NCBI RefSeq assembly: GCF_030581005.1
Contig: NZ_JAUQSX010000005.1
Span: forward strand, 124,001 to 188,000
Source: Hymenobacter mellowenesis
GTDB taxonomy: Bacteria; Bacteroidota; Bacteroidia; Cytophagales; Hymenobacteraceae
Direction: 5' to 3'
Length of the DNA: 64,000 bases
Made by a program: the position numbers and the translations under genes
Shown: in pieces, positions 57,625 through 64,000 of the stretch
Numbering within the stretch: position 1 is the first letter of the stretch
Layout: each line of letters starts with the position of its first letter
Notes under the pieces: generated by a model
The model's input: the letters and a program-made list of their open reading frames with translations, nothing else
Database searches by the model: none
Told to the model about the DNA's origin: nothing

Positions 57625-58791
57625 TTAAACCAAGGTTTCGGCCAGCCGGCGCGTTTCCGCGTCAGTCGCCACCAGGTCGGCCAGAATCGGCTCCGCAAGG
57701 TACGATACCCGCGCCAGGCACTCGGCCACGAGGTCCGACATCTGGCGGAAGCCGACCTGCTCCCGCAAAAATGCGGCCACGGCCACTTCGTTGGCCGCGT
57801 TGAGCACGCAGGGCGCGTTGCCGCCCCGCCGCATGGCCCCAAACGCCAGCTCCAGGTTGGGAAATGCCACCCGGTCGGGCGCCTCAAAGGTCAGGGTGGG
57901 GTAGTCGAGAAAGGAGAAGCGCGGGAAGGTGTTGGCCAGCCGCTGCGGGTAGCCCAGCGCATACTGGATGGGCAGCTTCATGTCGGGCAAGCCCAACTGC
58001 GCTTTCAGCGAGCCGTCCTGGAACTGCACCAGCGAGTGCACGATGCTTTGCGGGTGCACCACCACGTCAATCTGCTCATTGGTAAGTCCGAACAGCCACT
58101 TGGCTTCGATGACTTCAAGGCCCTTGTTCATGAGCGAGGCCGAGTCGATGGTGATTTTAGCGCCCATGTCCCAATTGGGGTGCTTCAGGGCCTGGGCCTT
58201 AGTCACGGCCTCCATCTCGCGGGCCGAGCGGCCGCGGAAAGGGCCACCCGAAGCGGTGAGGATGATTTTCTCGATGGGATTCTGTTCCTCGCCCACCAAA
58301 CACTGGAAAATGGCCGAGTGCTCCGAGTCGACGGGCAGTAGGCGCACGTGGTGTTGCTTGATGAGGCCCGTAATGAGCTCGCCGGCCACCACCAGGGTTT
58401 CCTTGTTGGCGAGGGCAATGTCCTTGCCGGCCCGGATGGCGGCCACCGTGGGCAGCAGCCCGGCGTAGCCCACCAGCGCCGTGAGAACGATATCGATTTC
58501 GGGTCGGGTTACGACTTCGGCCAGGGCAGCGGTGCCGGACATTACTTCCGTTTCGGGCTGGTCGGCTAGCGCTTCTTTTAGATTTTGATACAGGCTTTCA
58601 TCGCCGATGACCACGGCGGCGGGCCGGAACTCGCGCGCCTGCTGCGCCAGCAGCTCCCACTGTCGCTGCGCGCTCAGCACCGCCACCCTAAACCGGCCCG
58701 GCTGTTGCCGCACTACTTCCAGCGCCTGCGTGCCGATGGAGCCCGTGGCGCCCAGCAACGCCAGCGTTTTTACCTCGTTTTTCTCAACCAT
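57625..58791 (-). CDS. dxr: 1-deoxy-D-xylulose-5-phosphate reductoisomerase
   Basis: Dxr (IspC) converts 1-deoxy-D-xylulose 5-phosphate to MEP with NADPH, the second step of the non-mevalonate isoprenoid route. The 388-residue length is normal. Landmarks: LLGATGSIGTQALEVV (NADPH fold), NKETLVVAGELI, LPVDSEHSAIFQCL (metal ligand), TASGGPFRG and KITIDSASLMNKGLEVIEAKWLF. ATG 58791 (MVEKNEV) is taken; it is about 17 nt after the start predicted from the TACTTTTG box at 58816-58823. It precedes rseP. Confidence 0.97.
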   Translation of the reverse strand: MVEKNEVKTLALLGATGSIGTQALEVVRQQPGRFRVAVLSAQRQWELLAQQAREFRPAAVVIGDESLYQNLKEALADQPETEVMSGTAALAEVVTRPEIDIVLTALVGYAGLLPTVAAIRAGKDIALANKETLVVAGELITGLIKQHHVRLLPVDSEHSAIFQCLVGEEQNPIEKIILTASGGPFRGRSAREMEAVTKAQALKHPNWDMGAKITIDSASLMNKGLEVIEAKWLFGLTNEQIDVVVHPQSIVHSLVQFQDGSLKAQLGLPDMKLPIQYALGYPQRLANTFPRFSFLDYPTLTFEAPDRVAFPNLELAFGAMRRGGNAPCVLNAANEVAVAAFLREQVGFRQMSDLVAECLARVSYLAEPILADLVATDAETRRLAETLV

Positions 58792-58815
58792 AATGCTACT
58801 GACACAGAAACGTGG

Positions 58816-58823
58816 CAAAAGTA
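58816..58823 (-). promoter_or_regulatory. Promoter -7 box TACTTTTG of the dxr-rseP pair
   Basis: On the minus strand TACTTTTG matches TAnnTTTG exactly. It lies 24 nt before the ATG at 58791. Confidence 0.55.
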
Positions 58824-58855
58824 CGCCGCCCTTGCCCTCGTCGGCTTAGGCGTAA

Positions 58856-58957
58856 GCTGTCATTCCGACAAAGGAGGAATCTGGGATTGTCCGCTTAAAC
58901 GGTTTGTCCCAGATTCCTCCTTCGTCGGAATGACAAAAAATCGTCGGAATGACAGCT
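58856..58957. repeat. Family D palindrome (GTCATTCCGACAAAGGAGGA type)
   Basis: The outer arm AGCTGTCATTCCGAC occurs at 58856-58870 and as its reverse complement at 58943-58957. An inner arm AAGGAGGAATCTGGGA pairs with TCCCAGATTCCTCCTT at 58907-58922. The right outer arm is doubled (GTCGGAATGACA twice, at 58924 and 58943). It is a single copy in this window. Confidence 0.8.
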
Positions 58958-58959
58958 TG

Positions 58960-59670
58960 CTACACCCGCTTGAGGGTGGCGGCCACGAACTGGTCGATGA
59001 CCGTGGCAATGGCCTTCACTTCGGCCGCGACGCCTTCGGTGAGGGCGGGGGCAGCATCGGGGGGCGTGGTGCTTTCGGCCAGCGCGGTGAGGCGGGCCAG
59101 CTGCCCGCCGATGGCCCCGTACACGGGTGCCCAGAGCACGGCGGTGCTGTCGGCGTGGGCGCCGAGGGTGCGGCGCAGCTCCAGCAGGCGCATCACCACG
59201 CCGGCCAGGGTGGCCAGCAGGGCGCGCTCGATGGGCGAAAACTGCCGGGGCGGGCCGTCGTACACGCACAGCGAGCCGAGGTTGAAGCCGTCGGGAGTGC
59301 GCAGGTTGTGGCCGGCGTAGAAGCTCAGGCCCAGCTGCTGCAGTAGGGAAATATCCACGCCGGGCGCGCTGGCCAAGTTCATGTTTTCGTACACCGCCGT
59401 TTCATCCTGCAAAATGGTGGCCGAGCACAAGCTCATATTGCGCGGCACCCTTTCTACCGCCACGGGCAGGTTGTAAGGCGCTTTCACCAGCACCTCGTCT
59501 TTTTCCACGATGGAGAGCATGGCGTTGGACACGCCGAAGAGCCGCGCCGTGGCGGCCACCACGTCGTCGAGGACTTTTTCGCTGCGCGCGTCGAGCAGCT
59601 GGTAGCCCGCGAGGGCCTGGAGCCGGGCCGCGTCGTTGGCCGGTATCAGGGAAGTGGAATTATCAACCAA
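58960..59670 (-). CDS. GAF-domain protein, tandem copy 1
   Basis: A 236-residue cytoplasmic protein with one GAF-type sensory domain (residues about 24-160: SEKVLDDVVAATARLFGVSNAMLSIVEKDEVLVKAPYN, SLCSATILQDETAVYENMNLA, GLSFYAGHNLRTPDGFNLGSLCVYDGPPR). After it come a helical output region without kinase, cyclase or GGDEF domain. No ATG is available upstream of the conserved SLIPANDAARLQAL start; TTG 59670 is chosen by comparison with copy 2. It is a paralogue of the next gene upstream (59877-60581), with whole motifs shared. Ligand unknown. Confidence 0.8.
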   Translation of the reverse strand: MVDNSTSLIPANDAARLQALAGYQLLDARSEKVLDDVVAATARLFGVSNAMLSIVEKDEVLVKAPYNLPVAVERVPRNMSLCSATILQDETAVYENMNLASAPGVDISLLQQLGLSFYAGHNLRTPDGFNLGSLCVYDGPPRQFSPIERALLATLAGVVMRLLELRRTLGAHADSTAVLWAPVYGAIGGQLARLTALAESTTPPDAAPALTEGVAAEVKAIATVIDQFVAATLKRV

Positions 59671-59876
59671 AATCAAGGAGTCAAGAAGGGCAGGCCCGTA
59701 TGAAACAGCCGGTGCCGGCCGCGAGGCAAATGCCCATACTGCTGAGCTGCCAGTTGCTGCTTTTACCGCTGGCGAGGGGGCAGGGTTGCGTAACCAAGCT
59801 GGTATTGTGCAACTTTCTTCCAACGTACCCGCGCTGCCGGGGCTGGCTGCCGCTGCTACGGCCGGCGGCGCTGCAA

Positions 59877-60581
59877 CTAACGGCGTTGCAGCGTCGAGAC
59901 CAGAAACTGGTCGATGATGCCCACAATGGCGCCGGCTTCCTGCGCCACGGCCGGGGAGAGCTGCCCGCCGGCGGGCGCGGCGCGACGGGTGAGGTCGGCG
60001 AGGCGTTTGAGCTGTTCGCCGATGGCCCGGTACACGATTTCCCAGAGCGAGGAGGTGGCGCCGGCGTGGGCGCCCAGGGTGCGGCGCAGCTCCAGCAGGC
60101 GCATCACCATGCCGGCCAGGCGGCCCAGCAGCGTGCGTTCGAGGGAGGTGAAACGGCGCGGCGGGCCGTCGAGCAGGCAGAGCGTGCCGAGGTGGTGGCC
60201 GTCGGGGGTGCGCAGGGGGTGGCCGGCGTAGAAATGCAGCCCCATTTGCCGCACCAGCGTGAGGTCGACGCCGGGCACGCCGGTTTTTTCCACGTCTTCA
60301 AATACCGTCGTCTCGTCCTGCAAAATGGTGGCCGAGCAAATGCTCTGCGCCCGGGGCACCCGCTCGATGGGCGTGGGCAGGTTGTAGGGCGCTTTCACGA
60401 GCACCGTGTCCTTCTCCACGATGGAGAGCATGGCGTTGGACACGTGGAACAGGCTGGCGGTGGTGGCCACCACGTCGTCGAGCACTTGTTCGCTGCGGGC
60501 GTCGAGCAGCTGGTAGCGGTCAAGGGCCCGGAGGCGGGCGTCGTCGTTGGCCGGAATCAGGGAGGCGAGTAGAGAATTCAC
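59877..60581 (-). CDS. GAF-domain protein, tandem copy 2
   Basis: A 234-residue protein, starting at GTG 60581 (MNSLLASLIPANDDARL), with the same order of blocks as copy 1 (YQLLDARSEQVLDDVVATTASLFHVSNAMLSIVEKD, SICSATILQDETTVFEDVE, HFYAGHPLRTPDGHHLGTLCLLDGPPRRFTSLERTLLGRLAGMVMRLLELRRTLGAHA). The last 55 residues are helical and less conserved. The two genes run the same way, 206 bp apart, and probably arose by tandem duplication. This GAF subtype usually sits at the N terminus of histidine kinases, so stand-alone versions may be adaptors. Confidence 0.8.
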   Translation of the reverse strand: MNSLLASLIPANDDARLRALDRYQLLDARSEQVLDDVVATTASLFHVSNAMLSIVEKDTVLVKAPYNLPTPIERVPRAQSICSATILQDETTVFEDVEKTGVPGVDLTLVRQMGLHFYAGHPLRTPDGHHLGTLCLLDGPPRRFTSLERTLLGRLAGMVMRLLELRRTLGAHAGATSSLWEIVYRAIGEQLKRLADLTRRAAPAGGQLSPAVAQEAGAIVGIIDQFLVSTLQRR

Positions 60582-60738
60582 AGCGGGTAGGGTGAAGAGG
60601 CGTGAGCAAGCTAACGAAAAAACAGAGCCGTTGGCTACGCAGGCACCGCTTCGGCCCGAATTGGGAAAACAGCTTGGCGCGCTTGCTCCCGTAAAAAAAT
60701 GCCTTTCGGCGCAATTACGGCCGCCCGGCGCCACGCGC

Positions 60739-60746
60739 TACCTTTG
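60739..60746 (+). promoter_or_regulatory. Promoter -7 box TACCTTTG of the geranylgeranyl-reductase-like gene
   Basis: An exact box whose last base is five nt before the GTG start at 60752, so the start codon should be at or next to +1 (leaderless mRNA). Confidence 0.65.
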
Positions 60747-60751
60747 ACACC

Positions 60752-61918
60752 GTGTCCGTTTCTCCCGAAATTACTCTTGACTACGACGTCGCCATCATTG
60801 GTGCCGGGCCGGCCGGCGCGGCCTGCGCGCTGGCCCTGCGTCAGCACGGCCTGCGCGTGGCGTTGCTGGACAAAGCCCGGTTCCCGCGCGACAAAGTGTG
60901 CGGCGACGCCGTGCCCGGCCAGGCGTTCAAAGCCCTGCGCCAGCTCGACCCGGCCTTTGTGGAGCAGCTGTGGCAGCTGCAGCCGCGCGACGACGTGCGT
61001 GACTCCCGCCTGGTAGCGCCCGGCGGCGCCAGCCTCACGCTGCAATGGAAGCTGCCCAGCTTCAACAGCCCCCGCGAAACGTTCGACGCGGCGTTGCTGG
61101 AATTAGTGCGCCAGCATTCCGCCACCGAAATCCTCGAAAACACCGGCCTCAAAACCTTGAGTATTGAGCCTGATTTTGCACGCCTGACCACCATTAAAGG
61201 CCGCGAAATCACGGCCCGGCTGGTCATTGGCTGCGATGGGGCCAATTCCGTGGTGGGCCGCAAGCTGCTGCCCGCCCCGCTCGACCGCGCCCACCACTGC
61301 GCGGGGGTGCGGGCCTATTATGAAAACGTGGCGGGCGCCAGCAGCGGCACCACCGAGTTTTTCCTCAGCAGCGACTACCTGGCCGGCTACGTCTGGCTGT
61401 TTCCGGTGGGTGCGGGGCGCTACAACGTGGGCCTGGGCATGCTGTCCGAAATCGTGGCCAAGCACAAAGTCGACCTGAAAGAGGTGCTGACGCGCGTGCT
61501 GGCCACCCACCCCGAGCTGGCCGGCCGCTTTGCCGACGCCCGGCAGCTGGGGCCGATTGTGGGCTTCGGGCTGCCGCTGGGCGGCGGGCGGGCGCGCAGC
61601 ATCAGCGGCGCGCGGTTTATGCTGTGCGGCGACGCGGCCTCGCTCATCGACCCGTTGCAGGGCCACGGCATCGACACGGCCATTCAGAGCGGCATTCTGG
61701 CGGGGGCGCAGGCGGCGGCTTGCTTTGAAAAGCAGGATTTCAGCGCCGGGTTCATGCAGCAATACGATGCGCAGGTGGCCCACAAAATCGGCAGGAAGCT
61801 GGCCAAAAGCTACCGCCTCATGCGCTTCCTCAGCAACAAGGCGTGGCTGGTGAATGCGGCCGTGCGCCTGGCCCGCGTGCCCGGGCTGAAGCCGTGGGTG
61901 CAGCGGGCAATAGGGTAG
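60752..61918 (+). CDS. Geranylgeranyl-reductase-family flavoprotein
   Basis: A 388-residue FAD-dependent oxidoreductase. The Rossmann motif IIGAGPAGAACALAL is at residues 15-29, the family's RFPRDKVCGDAVPG at 43-56 (the Cys-Gly-Asp block typical of the geranylgeranyl reductase/ChlP family), VIGCDGANSVVGRKL in the middle and FMLCGDAASLIDPLQGHGIDTAIQSG near the C terminus. Such enzymes reduce isoprenoid chains or related lipids; the exact substrate is unknown, though dxr nearby points to isoprenoid chemistry in the cell. Start is GTG 60752, the only codon compatible with the TACCTTTG box. Confidence 0.88.
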   Translation: MSVSPEITLDYDVAIIGAGPAGAACALALRQHGLRVALLDKARFPRDKVCGDAVPGQAFKALRQLDPAFVEQLWQLQPRDDVRDSRLVAPGGASLTLQWKLPSFNSPRETFDAALLELVRQHSATEILENTGLKTLSIEPDFARLTTIKGREITARLVIGCDGANSVVGRKLLPAPLDRAHHCAGVRAYYENVAGASSGTTEFFLSSDYLAGYVWLFPVGAGRYNVGLGMLSEIVAKHKVDLKEVLTRVLATHPELAGRFADARQLGPIVGFGLPLGGGRARSISGARFMLCGDAASLIDPLQGHGIDTAIQSGILAGAQAAACFEKQDFSAGFMQQYDAQVAHKIGRKLAKSYRLMRFLSNKAWLVNAAVRLARVPGLKPWVQRAIG

Positions 61919-61961
61919 GGGGCGTACAACGATTCTGGAATCGCTCTAACAATTGTGCCCA

Positions 61962-62720
61962 ATGGCTTTCAGCGACATCGAATACCGGGAAGTGAAGCCG
62001 CCGCCGGCGCTGGCCGAATTTGTGGAAAGCTTCTGGCTGCTCATCAACCATTCCGATGCCGGGCAGCCGGTGGTGCTCATCCCCGATGGCCGCGTGGATA
62101 CGTTCTTCTCGCACTCAGCCACTGAGCCCTACCATGTCATGTTGCGCGGGCTGGACGGCCGGCCGGGCGCCCAGGCAATTCCGGCCCGAATAACCACCTT
62201 TGCCATTAGCTGGAAGCTGCTGGCGGTGGAATACCTGCTGCCCGTGCGGCTGGCCAGCCTGCTGGATGGCGGCTGCTACCTGCCGCCGGATTTCCTGGGT
62301 ATGACGGCGGCGGATTTAGGCGACTTCGATGCTTGTTGCGCCAAAGCGACGGCGCGCATCGCGCAGCTGATTCCGCCCGAAATCGACGCCCGCAAGCGCC
62401 GGTTGTTCGACCTGCTCTACGCCTCCGACGGGGCGCTGACGGTAGAGGCCCTAGCCAAAGCGGCAGGCTGGAGCAGCCGGCAAATCAATCGGTACTTCAC
62501 CCAGATGTTCGGGCTTTCGCTGAAGAATTACGCCAACATTCTCCGGTTTCGGGCCTCGCTGCCGCAGCTCGAAGCCGGCCGGCTTTTCCCCGAGGAAAAC
62601 TTCGCCGACCAGGCTCATTTCATCCGGGAAATCAAAAAGTACGCGGGCGTGGTACCGAAAGAGCTGGCCCGGAACGAAGGCGACCGATTTATACAATTAT
62701 CCGCTTTGTCGAAGAAATAA
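61962..62720 (+). CDS. AraC-family transcriptional regulator
   Basis: A 252-residue regulator. The N-terminal 150 residues (SDIEYREVKPPPALAEFVESFWLLI, VVLIPDGRVDTFF, SWKLLAVEYLLPVRLASLLDG) follow the DUF6597-type sensor domain common in Bacteroidota AraC proteins. The C-terminal domain (residues 165-245: ALTVEALAKAAGWSSRQINRYFTQMFGLSLKNYANILRFRAS, ADQAHFIREIKKYAGVVPKEL) is the double helix-turn-helix. ATG 61962 is used. The gene is 32 bp before a TetX-like monooxygenase on the same strand and is the obvious candidate to control it. Confidence 0.9.
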   Translation: MAFSDIEYREVKPPPALAEFVESFWLLINHSDAGQPVVLIPDGRVDTFFSHSATEPYHVMLRGLDGRPGAQAIPARITTFAISWKLLAVEYLLPVRLASLLDGGCYLPPDFLGMTAADLGDFDACCAKATARIAQLIPPEIDARKRRLFDLLYASDGALTVEALAKAAGWSSRQINRYFTQMFGLSLKNYANILRFRASLPQLEAGRLFPEENFADQAHFIREIKKYAGVVPKELARNEGDRFIQLSALSKK

Positions 62721-62746
62721 TTTTGTGCTGAATCTTACTTATTCAG
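62718..62746 (+). promoter_or_regulatory. Promoter box and inverted repeat before the TetX-like gene
   Basis: TAATTTTG (62718-62725) matches TAnnTTTG and overlaps the stop codon of the araC gene. Three bases later an inverted repeat CTGAAT-7 nt-ATTCAG (62728-62746) lies at the predicted start site. The ATG of the monooxygenase is at 62753. Confidence 0.5.
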
Positions 62747-62752
62747 CCAATT

Positions 62753-63919
62753 ATGTTGCTTCAAAACAAACAGATAGCCATTGTGGGCGGCGGCCCCGGC
62801 GGCCTGACGCTAGCCCGCCTGCTCAAGCAAACCGGCGCGTCCGTGACGGTGTACGAGCGCGACCGCAACCGCCACGAGCGGGTGCAGGGCGGCACGCTGG
62901 ACCTGCACGACGAGTCGGGCCTGGCCGCCCTGCGCGCGGCGGGCCTTCTCGACGAATTTAAAGCCCGCTACCGTCCCGGCGCCGACAAGCTGCGCCTAAC
63001 CGATGAGCACGCCACCGTCGTGCTCGACGAGCATGCGGCCAGTGCCACCTTCGGCGACGCCGCTTTCCGACCCGAAATTGACCGGGGCCCGCTGCGCGAC
63101 ATCCTGCTCGATTCCCTGGCGACCGATACGGTGGTCTGGGACAGCCAACTGGCTTCGATGCAGCCCGTGGGAGCCGGCTGGCAGCTCACGTTTCGGAGCG
63201 GTGCCACGGCCACGGCCGACATCGTCATCGGAGCCGACGGGGCCAATTCCAGGATTCGCCCACTGCTGACGCCCAGCCGGCCGTTCTACTCGGGCGTGAC
63301 GGTGGTGGAGGGCACCGTGTACGATGCGGCGCACAACGCGCCGCGCATTCACGAGTTGCTGCAGGGCGGGAAAATATTCGCCTTGGCTGATGCGAAAACA
63401 TTGGTTGTGAGTGCCAAGGGCGATGGCAGCCTGAACTTTTACACCGGCTGCAAAACGGCCGAAACCTGGGCCCGCGACAGCGGCATCAACTTCTCCGATG
63501 CCGCGCAGGTGCGGGCCTGGTTCCGGCAGGCGTTTGCGGGCTGGGATGACATCTGGCAGGAGCTTTTCGCCCACGAAACCACGCATTGCGTGGCCCGCCC
63601 GCAGTACTGCATGCCCCTCGACCAAACCTGGCCCGCCCAGCCCAACCTCACCCTCCTCGGCGACGCCGCCCACCTCATGCCGCCCTACGCCGGCGAGGGC
63701 GTGAACATGGCCATGCTCGACGCGCTGGAGTTGAGCAATTGCCTGACCAGCGAGGCGTTTCGCAGCGTGCAAGCCGCTATTGCCCACTACGAAACCCAGA
63801 TGCGTGAGCGCGCCTCGGCCGTGGCCGGCGACACGATGGCGCAGACCGAGGCTTTGCACGCGCCGGGCGCGCTGGCGTATTTGGCGGGGCTGTTCAGCGG
63901 CGACGAAACCACCGGCTGA
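62753..63919 (+). CDS. TetX-like FAD-dependent monooxygenase
   Basis: A 388-residue flavoprotein with the class A monooxygenase fold: GGGPGGLTLARLL (FAD Rossmann, residues 12-24), GGTLDLHDESGLAALRAAGL, RGPLRDILLDSLATDTVVWDSQL, DIVIGADGANSRIR, and GDAAHLMPPYAGEGVNMAMLDALELSNCL (from residue 303). These blocks line up with the tetracycline-inactivating Tet(X) proteins of Bacteroidota, which hydroxylate the drug at C11a. Length (388 residues) is also the same. Tet(X) relatives with other substrates are common, so resistance is not certain. It follows an AraC-type regulator gene. Confidence 0.85.
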   Translation: MLLQNKQIAIVGGGPGGLTLARLLKQTGASVTVYERDRNRHERVQGGTLDLHDESGLAALRAAGLLDEFKARYRPGADKLRLTDEHATVVLDEHAASATFGDAAFRPEIDRGPLRDILLDSLATDTVVWDSQLASMQPVGAGWQLTFRSGATATADIVIGADGANSRIRPLLTPSRPFYSGVTVVEGTVYDAAHNAPRIHELLQGGKIFALADAKTLVVSAKGDGSLNFYTGCKTAETWARDSGINFSDAAQVRAWFRQAFAGWDDIWQELFAHETTHCVARPQYCMPLDQTWPAQPNLTLLGDAAHLMPPYAGEGVNMAMLDALELSNCLTSEAFRSVQAAIAHYETQMRERASAVAGDTMAQTEALHAPGALAYLAGLFSGDETTG

Positions 63920-64000
63920 TTTAGCCTCCAGGGTCGTTCAAATGCCCCGCAGGTGCGTTTTACGAGACTATTAAAAGCCGGGATTTTAACGCGCTTTTAA
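63920..64000. other. Right-edge intergenic stretch
   Basis: The last 81 bases hold no gene start that can be supported. The repeats of TTTTA/TAAAA (TAAAAGCC...GCTTTTA) could form a weak hairpin, but the window ends inside it. Confidence 0.3.

Overview
The window looks like chromosome from a Bacteroidota bacterium, most likely Hymenobacter or a close relative (Cytophagales, Hymenobacteraceae). The evidence is high GC codon use, many signal-peptide and outer-membrane proteins, a T9SS type A sorting tail, an LptD of the Bacteroidota type, Bacteroidota-typical families (DUF5916, DUF5723, DUF2490, DUF6702, BlaI/M56 pairs), and promoters with the Bacteroidota -7 box TAnnTTTG instead of sigma70 -10 boxes. 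There is no rRNA, tRNA, intact insertion sequence, prophage or CRISPR array. The genus is an inference.

Layout. 0-9.6 kb: CreD-like protein (cut by the left edge), panB, a degenerate receiver domain, then an envelope block with lptD divergent from an amidase-MCE operon, followed by an acyl-CoA carboxylase. 9.6-13.4 kb: an accessory patch with an AT-richer LRR gene, a dead zeta-toxin-like ATPase, unknown small genes and a Zn-finger/SHOCT mini-protein. 13.6-16.5 kb: a YtrA-type operon (ATPase, permease, GntR repressor, adhesin-like protein) with a clear operator. 16.6-27 kb: a DUF2490 protein, an unusual diadenylate-cyclase-like protein, a beta-barrel, poxB, a transglutaminase-like protein, a redoxin, a phosphopantetheinyl transferase, a WD40 protein, a DivIVA-domain protein and folB. 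27-33.4 kb: BlaI and an M56 peptidase behind three palindromic operators, then a DUF5916 protein. 33.4-44.7 kb: a small AT-rich gene held between arms of a palindromic repeat, a subtilase, lipoproteins, meaB, a DUF5723 protein, a propeller and a YafK-like transpeptidase. 44.8-54.5 kb: a large sensor kinase facing its probable NarL-type regulator, a glycine-rich secreted protein, a T9SS cargo and a YncE-phosphoesterase lipoprotein. 54.6-64 kb: DUF2461, DUF6702, dxr-rseP, tandem GAF proteins, a geranylgeranyl-reductase-like flavoprotein, and an AraC regulator upstream of a TetX-like monooxygenase.

Two non-coding themes run through the window. First, families of intergenic palindromes of about 75-115 bp: thirteen copies of a family I call A (one is a divergent subtype), four copies or split copies of family B, two of family C and one of family D. 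They sit almost only in gaps between genes. Second, TACCTTTG-like boxes often lie just upstream of start codons, in some cases so close that the mRNA should be leaderless.

The observations most worth following up are the DisA_N-like protein with an altered nucleotide-binding motif, the operator architectures of the YtrA and BlaI loci, the repeat families with the gene trapped between repeat arms, and the AraC/TetX-like pair.
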